DNA from: Asparagopsis taxiformis
Lineage: Eukaryota > Rhodophyta > Florideophyceae > Bonnemaisoniales > Bonnemaisoniaceae
Length of the DNA stretch: 64,000 nt
Direction: 5' to 3'
NCBI GenBank assembly: GCA_030407315.1
Contig: JALQPE010001688.1
Location: 124,001 to 188,000 of the forward strand
In this document: in pieces, positions 32,223 through 42,794 of the stretch
Layout of the letters: every line of letters starts with the position of its first letter
Numbering within the stretch: position 1 is the stretch's first letter
The notes under the pieces: model-generated
Database searches by the model: none
Told to the model about the DNA's origin: nothing
The model's input: the letters and a program-made list of their open reading frames with translations, nothing else
Made by a program: the position numbers and the translations under genes

Positions 32223-34247
32223 TCAAATGATGTTCGCTAGCCCACTTTTTCCAGTTTGCCCAGTGCTCCCCTCCACCAATGCGCGAAAGCTTCCGTTCGG
32301 CCTCGCAACCAATTCATCGTACGTACCGCGCTCCGTGATCTCCCCGTTCTGCACAAACAGAATCATGTCTGCTGAACGAATCGTGCTCAACCGATGTGCA
32401 ATGATCAGCACCGTCCGGTGCTCCATAATTCGATCCAGCGCATTCTGCACCGCCCGCTCGCTCTCCTGATCCAGTGCCGACGTCGCTTCGTCCAGTAGTA
32501 GCACCTGCGGTGACTTGGCCAAACTCCTCGCAATCGCTACTCGCTGCTTCTGTCCGCCGGACAGATTCGACCCCGGTCCCCACACCGTGTCGTACTGCTG
32601 CGGGAGCTGCATGATAAAGTCGTGCGCGTTTGCCTCCTTGGCCGCCTGCACAATGGCATCGTCGCTCAGCTTGTCGCTGTTCGCTCCGTATGCAATGTTC
32701 TCTCGAATTGTGCCCTGGAACAGCACCGGTTCCTGGTCGACCAGCGAGATGTGGTCGGCGAATAATTCTCTGGACAGCGATTGGATATCGACGCCGTCGA
32801 GTGTCACTTATCCCTGTGTGGGTACGTAAAACCTGCTCAGCATTGCAGCAATGGTGGACTTGCCGCCGCCGCTGCTGCCTGTGAGTGCGACAGTTTGTCC
32901 GGGCTTGATGGTGAAAGTGATACCCTTGAGGACGGGGACGTTTGGACGACTTGGATAGTGGAAGTGGACGTTGTTGAAGTTGACCTGCCCGTTGAATACG
33001 GATGGAAGTTGTGATGGGGGCAGTAGAGACGATTCTGCGAGTGACTGGTACGACTCAGCTCCGTCGATGACTGCATAGATGCGCCGCAAGGACTCTTGTA
33101 CCATGGATACATCTGTAACAGTATGCACGATACCTTGAATAGCTAGAACAAATAGCCAGAGGAAGCCAGTCATGGCAGAAAGCTGCTCAAATGGCATGAC
33201 TCCCGAGATGACGAGCTGGCCTGCGGATAGGAAAAGAACTATTATGGTGATATACATACCTAGTCGATATGATGCTTCGGTCATTGCTTTGCTGAATCCA
33301 TACGTATTTGCTGCGGTCTCGGTCGCATCCATCAAACGGCCAAGCGCTCCCATTTCATTGTCCTCCGCCCCGAATATTTTCAGTGTCCTTACTCCTCGAA
33401 CTTTCTCATTCACGAATTCCGTTATTGTCATTTCCTTTTCAGTTACTCTTGCGGCCAGTTTACCATCGCGGGTCCCGAGCCGCCCCACAATAACTGCCAC
33501 ACTGGGAACTAATAGGCCAAAGAAAAAAGTCCCTTTGCGACTGGTCAGCACAAGAAACATTACAATTCCAAGGAGTACCTCCAAAATAGCACGAAGACCA
33601 CGATCTTGACCCAGATTATTCCAGAAACGTTCTCGAACAACGCGCACTTCCGCTGTGAGTGCTTGTTGAACTTGCGCTCTACCAGATTGATCAAAGAAGC
33701 CTACATCGTTGTCTACCGAACTCTGGAACAGTTGTTTGCGAAGTCGTCTGGTAGTATTATCACCGACTTTGGACATGAAAGCCACAAAGAAGAATGAACC
33801 GATAGTTTCAATCATGTAAACAATGGCAATGGCCACAACGCAAGTCACATATCTTCTGATGGTAACAGATGGAGAAAGTGAGGCTAGTCTGGCGAGGCAT
33901 CCGAGCATTTGACCGTATATCACGGGCTCTGCTGTGATCACAACACCAGAAATAAGAGCGGACACAAGCGCTGGGAGTAGGAGACGCCATTCTTTGAATG
34001 CAAGACGAGAGAACCGGAATAGTGGGTTGGTAGTGTGTTTGATCTGACTGATTTGGGTGGACTGGATATTCGAAGCACGATTTGTTGCAACGGCTATCGG
34101 TAACAGACGAAATTGTTTGCGATTTGGTACTGAAGTCAAGTTTTTTCCACGACGGCAAACAGAGCGGAAGGTTGGAATGAATGAATTTCGATACGAACGA
34201 GTGTATGAAGCATGTTTAACGAAAGCTCTCCTCTCTGCGAATACCAT
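32223..34247 (-). pseudogene. ABCB-type half transporter interrupted by a nonsense codon
   Basis: The frame from the Met at 34247 encodes about 479 residues: a possible plastid presequence (MVFAERRAFVKHASY), an ABC transporter membrane domain with about six spans, and the nucleotide-binding domain up to Walker A (GSSGGGKST) and YVPTQG. It then stops at TAA (32808-32810). The same frame continues after the stop for 194 codons with the Q-loop (VDQEPVLFQG), signature NLSGGQKQR, Walker B VLLLDEATSAL and H-loop AHRLS, up to 32223. The paralogue at 40737-42794 has TCA (Ser) at this codon, so one base change caused the stop. Without readthrough or correction the protein lacks the signature and Walker B and cannot hydrolyse ATP. 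An assembly error is possible. Confidence 0.85.
32270..33096 (-). repeat. 827-bp near-identical tract shared with 40784-41610
   Basis: Compared base by base with 40784-41610 (offset 8514, no gaps), this tract has only two differences: T at 32809 against G, and T at 33042 against C. It covers the C-terminal half of the ABC gene, from ESLRRIYAVIDGA to ALVE near the end. Both flanks diverge at once. A recent gene conversion is the simplest cause. Confidence 0.95.
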
Positions 34248-36957
34248 AACTTTTTTGAGGGAAATAATCAGTTATCTCATCGATGCGCACTGCAATACTT
34301 GAATGCATTGAACGAAATTGAGACGGTTGGAACAAAGTCGGTGCATGAAATGCAGAAGTGCGCAAGCACGAGAGCGCTGTGGCTGACTGGGGACTAGACT
34401 TTGGACAAAACGACTTTGTTCAGGGCTGTGTACAAAATGGCAAGCGGCGTGGAGCTCGAAGCAAGCAATTGGAAGACAAAAGCCGAGATTGAACAATCTC
34501 TTGATCGGAGATGTCGTGGGTTGCGCGACGATGGGTAGGGCATGCGCATGTGTGAGGACAGAAAAGGTACATCGAGATGAGCTTAGATTTTTTGATGGAA
34601 TTTCCAAGCATCACTTCAACTTTCTATTGGTCTATTTCATCTGAATTTTCAAAATGATCTGCCTGTAAACGTTGGTGCAACTTGCGTAGCATGGGTAGAG
34701 CTCCTATCACTCTACTCTGCTTTTTCGTCACCTCGAGTCCTCCAAATCTCTCTCGCAAACTAAATATAGTCGCAACGAATCGAACATCCCGCATGTAAAG
34801 CCCTTGCTCTCCGCATCTTCACACCTAAGTACACATATCTCAACCATTCTGTACATTCAAAATCGTGCCGTTAGTCCAACAAAACAAGCTGTAGATATAT
34901 GAGTGCAATCAGCCTCGTGACATGAATTGCTCAGTTTACAGCCAACCCTTTCTGCTACTCTCCACTCAACCGCTGTGCTGGCACCTTGTTTTGTAATAGT
35001 TTGCAGTCACTCCATTCATGGGGCATCCCACGTTTAATCCGCCTCGTGCTTTCTACCCTTTGCAATCCTCATTCAGCCACATTTATGAGACAACACTTGA
35101 CATCGATACATGAGGTGATTGCACGTACATAGTTGGACACTGCATACTAAAGAATTTACCATCTATACCCTTTCGCTATCGATACTCATTTCCAATCAAC
35201 CTGCCAATGGACGAACAAAGTCATCACTTCTCTCGAAAAAAGCCAAGATTTAAATGATCTCGTTTCCATCAATGCTGCTTTGAAGTGACCATATCTCGAT
35301 CCAACATAGTGAGAAATTTTATCGATGACTGGAAGGGAAAACATATCAACTTCAAAAGGTTGACCGGATCACCGCGTGAAGTTTCCAAACCAGGGAGGTG
35401 GAGAACGACAGTTGACCGTGATGAACAAGTTGGATGCATGTTCCGAGGATTGCAAGGACCATGATCCTTCATTGCAGCGGATGGAAACATTTGTTGTTCT
35501 TCAAGCTTTTGCTGACAGCTACTGCATGTACGCTCATGCTGATATTTCAGTACAGGTGTTATCCAGCTGTTACAAAATACAAATTGATCCAATCCGTCCC
35601 CCAAACCTCGAACTTCCGGAGTCTCGTGTCTCTGGAAACCACTCGCGTCCAGTTCTGGTGTGGCAATAGTCTCTGCTGCAAGCGCAACAATTTTGAAGTT
35701 GTGGACGTGGGGAGCTGGGCAACAAATCGTCGGGGCTATGCGTGAATTTAGTGCAACACTTAAAAATAGGTGAATGGCGAACAAGACGTTTGCGTCATTT
35801 GTCATGCTCGGTACGGAAGAGCTCCTGGTGACTTAGCAAACAATGGAATCATAATACATAGTGCCAAAGGTCCTGGACCGGATGAATTCGCGACGGTAAC
35901 AGAGCCTTGTCCTGTTTTGAAGTCGGAAAATGGATTGTATGCGTAAACATGGCTCGCTGCTTCGTTTCCTTTGCTCGAAAGAAGGGTACAGGTTGAAAGA
36001 GGATGGAATTTTCGGGCAGCGCTGAAGTTGTCGAACGTCAATAGTGAAGAAATCAAGGATGGCAAATGTGGTGCAGGCCTGCCTCGCTAGATACTTTCGA
36101 CTATATTTCTAGTACGTCAGCATTTTCATCAAACACCCTGGGAAGTTGTACAAGAACATTTCAGGCATCATGTGAAATGTTCTGGAAGCTTCATTCAAAG
36201 ATGGTCTTCCATCAAAGACAAGATGTAAAGTATCTGATTGACGAGTTGATCGTGAGCCAACAGTGCCTAGACGACGACGATGGCCATTGCGTTTATGTGT
36301 TGCCTCGCGAAATGAAGGAATGTGGGAGGTTGCTGCGACGTTGAAGTGCGGACGGATAAGCGGTGCACTTGGTAAGTAGCATGATTGGACGAAGCACATG
36401 TAGCATCGATACGCGTTATGTTAAGTTGTACTGTATAGCAGACAGGAAACGTGGCAACGAGAATCCCATTCTGTCAGATGCAGTTGATATATGAGTGGAA
36501 AGTGCTTCTGTAGATTGTTTGACAGGAGGGAAAGAGTTTGCCGAGTATGATTGTTTGTCGAGCACATAATGAATGGTGGTCTGGAGAAACATACAAACGA
36601 AATTTTTAGACGAAACCAACGAGTTTCTGTTGTGTTGTGTTCCGCACCTTTGGGGTTGAAGGAAGAAAGGTTTGGACCGGGGCCGGTCGTTCGACTGTTC
36701 ATGTTACATGAGGAGTTAGGCGTGCAATTGTATTCCACCGTGCCATAGCAGATCTGTGGCGATCACTTGGTTTTTTTTCAATTCCACCTGCGAATGAATG
36801 AAGAGAAGTTTGGTGCAATGATCTGCGTCCGAGATGAGGTGCAGAAAGTTGAAACGTTGCGGCGAACATCTTATGGGCAGCTTCAAGTGTCAGCACTCAC
36901 GGTGCTTGACGACTGATAACAGACTGTCTCTACTGGGCCTACGGCAAGTTAAAATGA

Positions 36958-36965
36958 TATAAAAG
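36958..36965 (+). promoter_or_regulatory. TATA-like box
   Basis: TATAAAAG matches the consensus TATA box on the plus strand. It lies about 430 bases before the ATG at 37393, so it could serve that gene only with a long leader, or a separate transcript. Confidence 0.3.
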
Positions 36966-37133
36966 TATGAACAGTTGATTGCTCTGGAAGCGAAGAGTGA
37001 TGTGTGACTTGTTTTGATTTGCTAACAAACTGTGGAAGGACTGATTGTTGACGCAAAAGCAAACGCTCTCATACCTCCTCACATCATAAATGATCCTTTT
37101 AGGCGTGGCGTCATCACCATGCAGGCATCCGCT

Positions 37134-37162
37134 CTCACGCGTGAGCGTACCCTTAAGGGTAC
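37134..37162. promoter_or_regulatory. Two adjacent perfect palindromes
   Basis: CTCACGCGTGAG (37134-37145, 12 bases) and GTACCCTTAAGGGTAC (37147-37162, 16 bases) are each identical to their own reverse complement and are separated by one base. They lie about 230 bases upstream of the ATG at 37393. Such sites commonly bind homodimeric transcription factors; the factor here is unknown. Confidence 0.6.
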
Positions 37163-37392
37163 AGTATGTTACCTCTTAATTGCCGCAGTGTAGACGCTAC
37201 GCTCGACCACGCCACGCCGCGACGCCCGCCCGCCCGTCCGCCCGTCCGCGCAACGCCGCGCCGTGAGTGCCTTGCTGCGCAACGCCAAATCAGTTGTACT
37301 TGACAGCTGCAATCATTCTCCAATTACCACTCAACTCTCCCCTTATAACGGCAACGCCGATCGCATCCCTCCACCCATTTCGTCGCACCACC

Positions 37393-38199
37393 ATGGCTTC
37401 CCCTCCAGACGTCGCCAACGGTCGTTGTCTCGGCGCGATGTTCACTGCAATTGTCGCCGCAATGGATGTCCCGGGTCGTCAGAAACTTGCAGACATTGTC
37501 GAGTACTGCCACACCCGTCGCGCACTCGGATTGGACTCCCGCGCGTTGCCCGTCCTCTTCTATCAGACACGCGACCAAGTGCTCCAACATATCGCTACTG
37601 AACATCTCGCCCACATTCATGCAAACTTCCCACAATGCCGCCTTTGCGGACGCCTAGCCTGCCCCCATTGCTCACATTTGTACATACAGCGATGTGAACA
37701 TCATATGCCCCTCAACGATTGCCACTTGCTTTCTGAGCAGTATCTGCTCTCCATTATGGATGACGAAACCAGGAGAGAGTATGTTCGAGCAAGGTACTAC
37801 GGAGAGAGACATGAAATTGCGGAAATAGGCTATCGTTATTTGCTTCACTTGGCCAACCCCGACGTCAATCTTGATGAGACGATGCGTCAGCTACCCACCA
37901 TGGACTCGGAAGATGAGGAACGCCTCATTCAAGCAGCGGCAGACGGGGACCACAGCGAGGATGACTTTTGGGATGAAGAGGATTTGTACAGTGACTTTGA
38001 AGACTCCTTCTATAGCAACATATCTGATATAACATATGAGTCTTCAGCAGCCCGACATCAGAGAAATTATTTTGAGGATGATTCAAGATGTGAACATGAA
38101 GTCGTAGACACTTCACCCACCCATGTCGCGAAGCCATATACAGGTGATGCTATGAGCCAGGATTTGGCTCCTGTGCAACATGCTACGCGTGGTTTCTAG
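37393..38199 (+). CDS. Hypothetical acidic protein with a Cys/His cluster
   Basis: 268 residues from the Met at 37393 (MASPPDVANGRCLG), preferred to a Met 42 codons upstream in GC-rich leader sequence. The N-terminal 85 residues are helical (AIVAAMDVPGRQKLADIVEY, then LFYQTRDQVLQHIATEHL). A cluster around CRLCGRLACPHCSHLYIQRC followed by EHHMPLNDCH supplies six Cys and several His and probably binds one or two zinc ions. The C-terminal 100 residues are strongly acidic (SEDEERLIQ, HSEDDFWDEEDLYSDFED). The combination suggests a nuclear adaptor or chromatin-linked protein, but the family is not recognised. Single exon. Confidence 0.7.
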   Translation: MASPPDVANGRCLGAMFTAIVAAMDVPGRQKLADIVEYCHTRRALGLDSRALPVLFYQTRDQVLQHIATEHLAHIHANFPQCRLCGRLACPHCSHLYIQRCEHHMPLNDCHLLSEQYLLSIMDDETRREYVRARYYGERHEIAEIGYRYLLHLANPDVNLDETMRQLPTMDSEDEERLIQAAADGDHSEDDFWDEEDLYSDFEDSFYSNISDITYESSAARHQRNYFEDDSRCEHEVVDTSPTHVAKPYTGDAMSQDLAPVQHATRGF

Positions 38200-39029
38200 T
38201 TTTGCAAACTATAGAATTCAGGGCGAGTTGCCCTTGGATTTGAGCCTTACCTCCGTGCTATAACGTTCGAGCTGGAACATTCAAATTAACTCCTTGCTGC
38301 TCACATCATACCAAACCTAATTGTCGATTAATGTTGCGGAGAAGATTAATTTAAAAACCGACGGTTGATAGTTTTGTCATCCAGGTTGCCATGATCAAAA
38401 TATAGATGAGCACTTTGACGTACAAAGCGGTGTGTCGACATAAGAAAAAGCTCATATGAATTGCAAATTGTAAGGTTGAGCCAGTAATGAACACTATAAA
38501 TCGCCTACCGATATAATTCTCGTTAAGTGGGTCAGGTTTAGGTAGGAAACCCTAGGAAAATTAACTGAACATATGGCAGTTTTGGTAGCGAATAAACAAT
38601 TAAAAGTCAGGACAAAATACTGTAAAAAGTCATTCCACCGAGCATAATCTTCATGATGAAGTAGATCAAAGATATACACAAGTCTTAATGTGCTTGTAAA
38701 TTTCAGAAATACAAACCTATAGAGCGGCGTGCAGTATCATAAGGTTAATTTCTGTCACTTTGAGCGGAGAAACTCAAAATAAGCTTGGGATTAAAATTCA
38801 ATAGTATACTGTACAATACCAGTGCTTTTAAGGATTCGAATTTTCAAAACGATTTTGATCTCTATTTTAGCGGGAAAAGGTGAGGGTAGGCGCTCGCCAG
38901 GATCGCTAGTCTATTGCAGTGAATAGTCAACAATTCGTTCACTCCCAACTCCTTTGCACACCGTATCGATTTTATCCAATATATCGTCAGACTTGATGCC
39001 AACTCCTGACAACCACTAGCCATATCATC
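38200..39029. other. 830-base AT-rich intergenic region
   Basis: No gene seen. TACTGTA is at 38618 and 38807. It should contain the SPC25 promoter, but no TATA box was found close to the start codon. Confidence 0.5.
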
Positions 39030-40096
39030 ATGGACAGCGTTTCGGCAGCAAACACCAACGCCAGCCTGGATACAATATGCGCTCTGCTTTCAACCGTCAG
39101 CAGTCAGTCCGCATCTCTAGGACAGGCTGTGTCAGAATCTACACATGTCGTTCAGGAGTGGGAGGAACGATTGAAAGTGAATGATGCAGAATCTTCAAAG
39201 CTTTGTATAATGGCGACAAATGACCTCCAAGGTACGTACTCAACAACTATGTCGCGCATCTAATTGATCTCGATATTTGAACGTTGGTGTGACCGTCTCT
39301 CTATACCGATCCAATGTCACACCTGTAGAAAAGAAGGCGAAATTGCAGCAAATCGCTCGAATGACTCGTCTGATATGTGATGAGAACGCGAAAATTCAGC
39401 ATAATATACAATTAGACGTTGATTTATTACAAGCGGAAGTGGAAGAATTCCGTCGCGAGAGGGATGCGCTCCCGGAGGAAGAACAGCAATTGAAGTCTAG
39501 TCTGGAAGCAGAGACAAACAAGCGTGAGCGTCGGGAAGCTCGTAAGTTTTCTTGTCACCCAGTGCGCTCCCTCAAATGCTGTTGTATGAAATTTATTCAT
39601 CATTAACTCACACGTTCGTTGTACATGTTTGTTGACAGATGTACGCCAAACTGTATCTCGGCTGTCAACAAAGTGTGAAAGCGCACGCAGTGCAATCAGT
39701 TTATACGAAACCGCACTCGGGCTGACTGTTCGTGTTGTGGAGGGAAAAGCGATTCGCTTTACATTCACTTGTATAGATCCTCAGAACCCGACAGCAGAGT
39801 TTGTCGTGACAGTCACATACATTGACAAGCACTACAGAGGTGAGTAGTCATCGTTGATTCAATTAAGATCTTGTGCTTTTCTTTTCATTTCTACCTTCTG
39901 ACACTTCGCGACGTTTACAATTATTGTTTTTGTGGTGGTTTGTTCCGATTCCATCCATGACTTAGTAATATCGTGCGAACCTATGGTACCAGAATTTGAT
40001 TCAGTGAGTATGAGATTGCAACAATCTAGTAATCTACTCGATTTTTTGAGAGAGATACGGGTAGCGTTCACTCAGTTACCTTCATCTTGCAATTAG
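39030..40096 (+). CDS. SPC25: Kinetochore protein SPC25 (4 exons)
   Basis: 248 residues from exons 39030-39231, 39329-39541, 39639-39839 and 39966-40096. The introns are 97, 97 and 126 nt with donors GTACGT, GTAAGT and GTGAGT and acceptors TAG, CAG and TAG; all are phase 1. Residues of about 30-150 are a coiled coil (EKKAKLQQIARMTRLICDE, LQAEVEEFRRERDALPEEE). The C-terminal globular domain reads YETALGLTVRVVEGKAIRF, CIDPQNPTAEFVVTVTYID, then the last exon CEPMVPEFDS and LLDFLREIRVAFTQLPS. This order matches the Spc25 RWD domain (F-G-L-x-I, I-D-x-x-x-P, then a final helix ending R-x-A-F). SPC25 is a subunit of the NDC80 complex that links kinetochores to microtubules. The length is near the human protein (224). 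Confidence 0.9.
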
Positions 40097-40736
40097 CCGT
40101 CAACAGTTATTCGTTCCTGGAACCTGCAAAATTTGGCGTAACTTGTTAACATATATTGTAGCGTTGGAACCGAAAGTTATGCCGAGTTTTAGTAAGAGGC
40201 ATGTGGTTTGCTAGAGCGCAAAGAACTCGAGTTTATCTTTCATCAAGATAGTCGACCAATTCAAATAGCTCCGAAGATAGCATTTCTTATGAGTCGAGTT
40301 CCATTGTAGTGTTCTACAAACTGCTTCCGACAGGTTGGGCACCGGTGTGGTACCCGTCGATTAAAATCAAGTACTGTATTTTGAACAGAGCAGAAAAGGA
40401 GCAATCTGTAATGGATGTTGTGCTAGAACGCGAAATAGTAAGAGGTGCGGGAGTAGAAAAGCCTACTGTACCAGCTGCGGTATAATTCTGTGCCCAGTAC
40501 TGTACGATACAGCATTATATACAGTATAATAAAGTCTGAACATACACGCGAGGTAACAATGGGCCAAAACTGGGTCCAGCCCTTCTATCATTTTCTGAAA
40601 AAAACAGCGTATGCCCAAATTAGCATCGGATGCTTCCAGCACGAGTAGGAAGCTTATTTTACAGCTGCGCACGCGCCCATGTCCGCAGTACTGTATAAAG
40701 TTCTAACATGTTATATGTCGCCCTTAACGCGCTCAC
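40097..40736. other. Intergenic region with a TACTGTA cluster
   Basis: 640 bases between SPC25 and the 3' end of the intact ABC gene. TACTGTA/TACAGTA occurs at 40372, 40464, 40498, 40520 and 40689, five times in about 320 bases. No gene seen. Confidence 0.55.
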
Positions 40737-42794
40737 TTATATCATTTCCATCTCTGAACCGCGATTAGCAGAATTTGCAGCCGCCTCCACCAATGCGCGA
40801 AAGCTTCCGTTCGGCCTCGCAACCAATTCATCGTACGTACCGCGCTCCGTGATCTCCCCGTTCTGCACAAACAGAATCATGTCTGCTGAACGAATCGTGC
40901 TCAACCGATGTGCAATGATCAGCACCGTCCGGTGCTCCATAATTCGATCCAGCGCATTCTGCACCGCCCGCTCGCTCTCCTGATCCAGTGCCGACGTCGC
41001 TTCGTCCAGTAGTAGCACCTGCGGTGACTTGGCCAAACTCCTCGCAATCGCTACTCGCTGCTTCTGTCCGCCGGACAGATTCGACCCCGGTCCCCACACC
41101 GTGTCGTACTGCTGCGGGAGCTGCATGATAAAGTCGTGCGCGTTTGCCTCCTTGGCCGCCTGCACAATGGCATCGTCGCTCAGCTTGTCGCTGTTCGCTC
41201 CGTATGCAATGTTCTCTCGAATTGTGCCCTGGAACAGCACCGGTTCCTGGTCGACCAGCGAGATGTGGTCGGCGAATAATTCTCTGGACAGCGATTGGAT
41301 ATCGACGCCGTCGAGTGTCACTGATCCCTGTGTGGGTACGTAAAACCTGCTCAGCATTGCAGCAATGGTGGACTTGCCGCCGCCGCTGCTGCCTGTGAGT
41401 GCGACAGTTTGTCCGGGCTTGATGGTGAAAGTGATACCCTTGAGGACGGGGACGTTTGGACGACTTGGATAGTGGAAGTGGACGTTGTTGAAGTTGACCT
41501 GCCCGTTGAATACGGATGGAAGTTGTGATGGGGGCAGTAGAGACGATTCTGCGAGCGACTGGTACGACTCAGCTCCGTCGATGACTGCATAGATGCGCCG
41601 CAAGGACTCTCGCAAAACAGATATGTCCGTAATCGTGAAAGATATTCCCTGCATGGCAAAGTTGAACAACCAAAGATATCCCGTCATAGCAGAAAATTGC
41701 TCAAATGCTATAGCACCCTTGCAAACAAGCATACCACCGTAAGAAAACAAGAGAACAATTGTTACATAGACAGAAACTCGGTTCATCGCTTCTGTTGATG
41801 CCTTGCTAAGTCCATATGCTCGAGCAGACTTTCCCGTCTTGTCCAGCAGTTTTTGCAGGACGTTCATCTCATACTCTTCTGCTCCGAAAACTTTGAGAGT
41901 GCGTAGCCCACGTAGCTTCTCATTCACGAAGAACTTGATAGATGATTCTTTTTCTGCTACCTTTGACTCCATCCGCCCATTCCGGAGACCAAGCTGTGCA
42001 GTTATAGATGCAATTATGGGCAATAGAATCCCAAATATCGGCCCTCCGACACGACTAGCGACGCTGAAACACGCTACCATACCAAGGGATACTTCCAGGA
42101 ACGCTCGGATACCTCGATCTTTACTCAAATTGTTCCATATACAGCTGCGAATTGTCTGTACTTCTCGAGTCAGTGCCTCCTCTATCCGCGGACGCCCAAT
42201 CTCATCGAAGAAACCAACGTTGTTGCGGAAAGCTTGTCGAAAAACGTGCTCGCGAAGGCGTCTAGTAGTCTTGCTGGCCACTCTAGTCATGAGAGTTATG
42301 TAGATTAGAGTACCAGTGATTTCAAGGCAGTATACTGAAGCAATATCACGGAGGCGTCTAAATAAGCGGGAAGTAGCTACTTCAGGGCTCAAATTTCCAG
42401 AGAGAGCAAGAGTAGACAGAATTCGACCATAGAGAATTGGGGTAAAGATAGCAAACGAACTTGTTATCACTGCACCGAGCAAAGCTGGGACGAGAAGGCG
42501 CCATTCCTTCCATGCAAGACGGACAAATCGAAGGAGCGGCCTCGAGATTTTTGCTTTTTCTGCCGCGGTATGCGCAGTGAGAACGCCGTTTTGTGGAACG
42601 CCGTTTTGCGGAACGTCATCTTTCGGAACGCCGTTATGTGCCTCAGAAATCACTCCAGCTCGAAATTTTGCTCTCTTAGCGGGTCGCGAAGGCTTTTGTT
42701 GCGAGGTAAACGACGATATGCCAATGATATCATTATGAGCTGCGCACCTCAATGGACAGTGGAGAACAAATGCTGTGGTGATAAAGCCACGCAT
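40737..42794 (-). CDS. ABCB-type half transporter, intact paralogue
   Basis: 685 residues. The N-terminus MRGFITTAFVLHCPL has an A-F-V motif and fits a plastid presequence. A 15-base tandem repeat encodes V-P-x-N/D-G/D units near residues 52-72. The membrane domain (about 90-390) has six hydrophobic segments typical of ABC type IV exporters. The nucleotide-binding domain has Walker A GSSGGGKST (about 470), Q-loop VDQEPVLFQG, signature NLSGGQKQR (about 570), Walker B VLLLDEATSAL and H-loop AHRLS. As a half transporter it should work as a dimer, possibly with the product of the broken paralogue gene. The substrate is unknown; plastid or mitochondrial membrane location is inferred. The 3' two-fifths are almost identical to the paralogue at 32223-34247. 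Confidence 0.93.
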   Translation of the reverse strand: MRGFITTAFVLHCPLRCAAHNDIIGISSFTSQQKPSRPAKRAKFRAGVISEAHNGVPKDDVPQNGVPQNGVLTAHTAAEKAKISRPLLRFVRLAWKEWRLLVPALLGAVITSSFAIFTPILYGRILSTLALSGNLSPEVATSRLFRRLRDIASVYCLEITGTLIYITLMTRVASKTTRRLREHVFRQAFRNNVGFFDEIGRPRIEEALTREVQTIRSCIWNNLSKDRGIRAFLEVSLGMVACFSVASRVGGPIFGILLPIIASITAQLGLRNGRMESKVAEKESSIKFFVNEKLRGLRTLKVFGAEEYEMNVLQKLLDKTGKSARAYGLSKASTEAMNRVSVYVTIVLLFSYGGMLVCKGAIAFEQFSAMTGYLWLFNFAMQGISFTITDISVLRESLRRIYAVIDGAESYQSLAESSLLPPSQLPSVFNGQVNFNNVHFHYPSRPNVPVLKGITFTIKPGQTVALTGSSGGGKSTIAAMLSRFYVPTQGSVTLDGVDIQSLSRELFADHISLVDQEPVLFQGTIRENIAYGANSDKLSDDAIVQAAKEANAHDFIMQLPQQYDTVWGPGSNLSGGQKQRVAIARSLAKSPQVLLLDEATSALDQESERAVQNALDRIMEHRTVLIIAHRLSTIRSADMILFVQNGEITERGTYDELVARPNGSFRALVEAAANSANRGSEMEMI
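40784..41610 (-). repeat. 827-bp near-identical tract shared with 32270-33096
   Basis: Partner of the tract at 32270-33096; two mismatches, no gaps, same orientation, 8514 bases apart. It encodes the nucleotide-binding domain of the intact ABC gene. Confidence 0.95.
42581..42640 (-). repeat. Four tandem 15-base units inside the ABC gene
   Basis: Four imperfect copies of GAACGCCGTTTTGTG (plus-strand orientation) lie head to tail and keep the reading frame. They encode repeated V-P-Q-N-G-like units between the presequence and the first membrane span, a place where length change should be tolerated. Confidence 0.85.

Larger units (their letters stand above)
34248..37392. other. 3.1-kb region without a supported gene
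   Basis: Several medium frames lie on both strands between 35269 and 36748 (for example minus 35269-35805, 178 codons; plus 36066-36344). None is recognisable and they interrupt one another. They may be remnants of a decayed gene. A clean TATAAAAG lies at 36958-36965. Two adjacent palindromes are at 37134-37162, and a C/G-rich stretch with CCCGTCCGC repeats is at about 37220-37262. TACTGTA or TACAGTA is at 36429 and 37160. Confidence 0.5.

Noticed and set aside
32270..41610. Mobile element as cause of the 827-bp duplicate
   Set aside because: The tract is confined to homologous coding sequence of two paralogues, in frame, without terminal repeats or target-site duplications; gene conversion explains it better.
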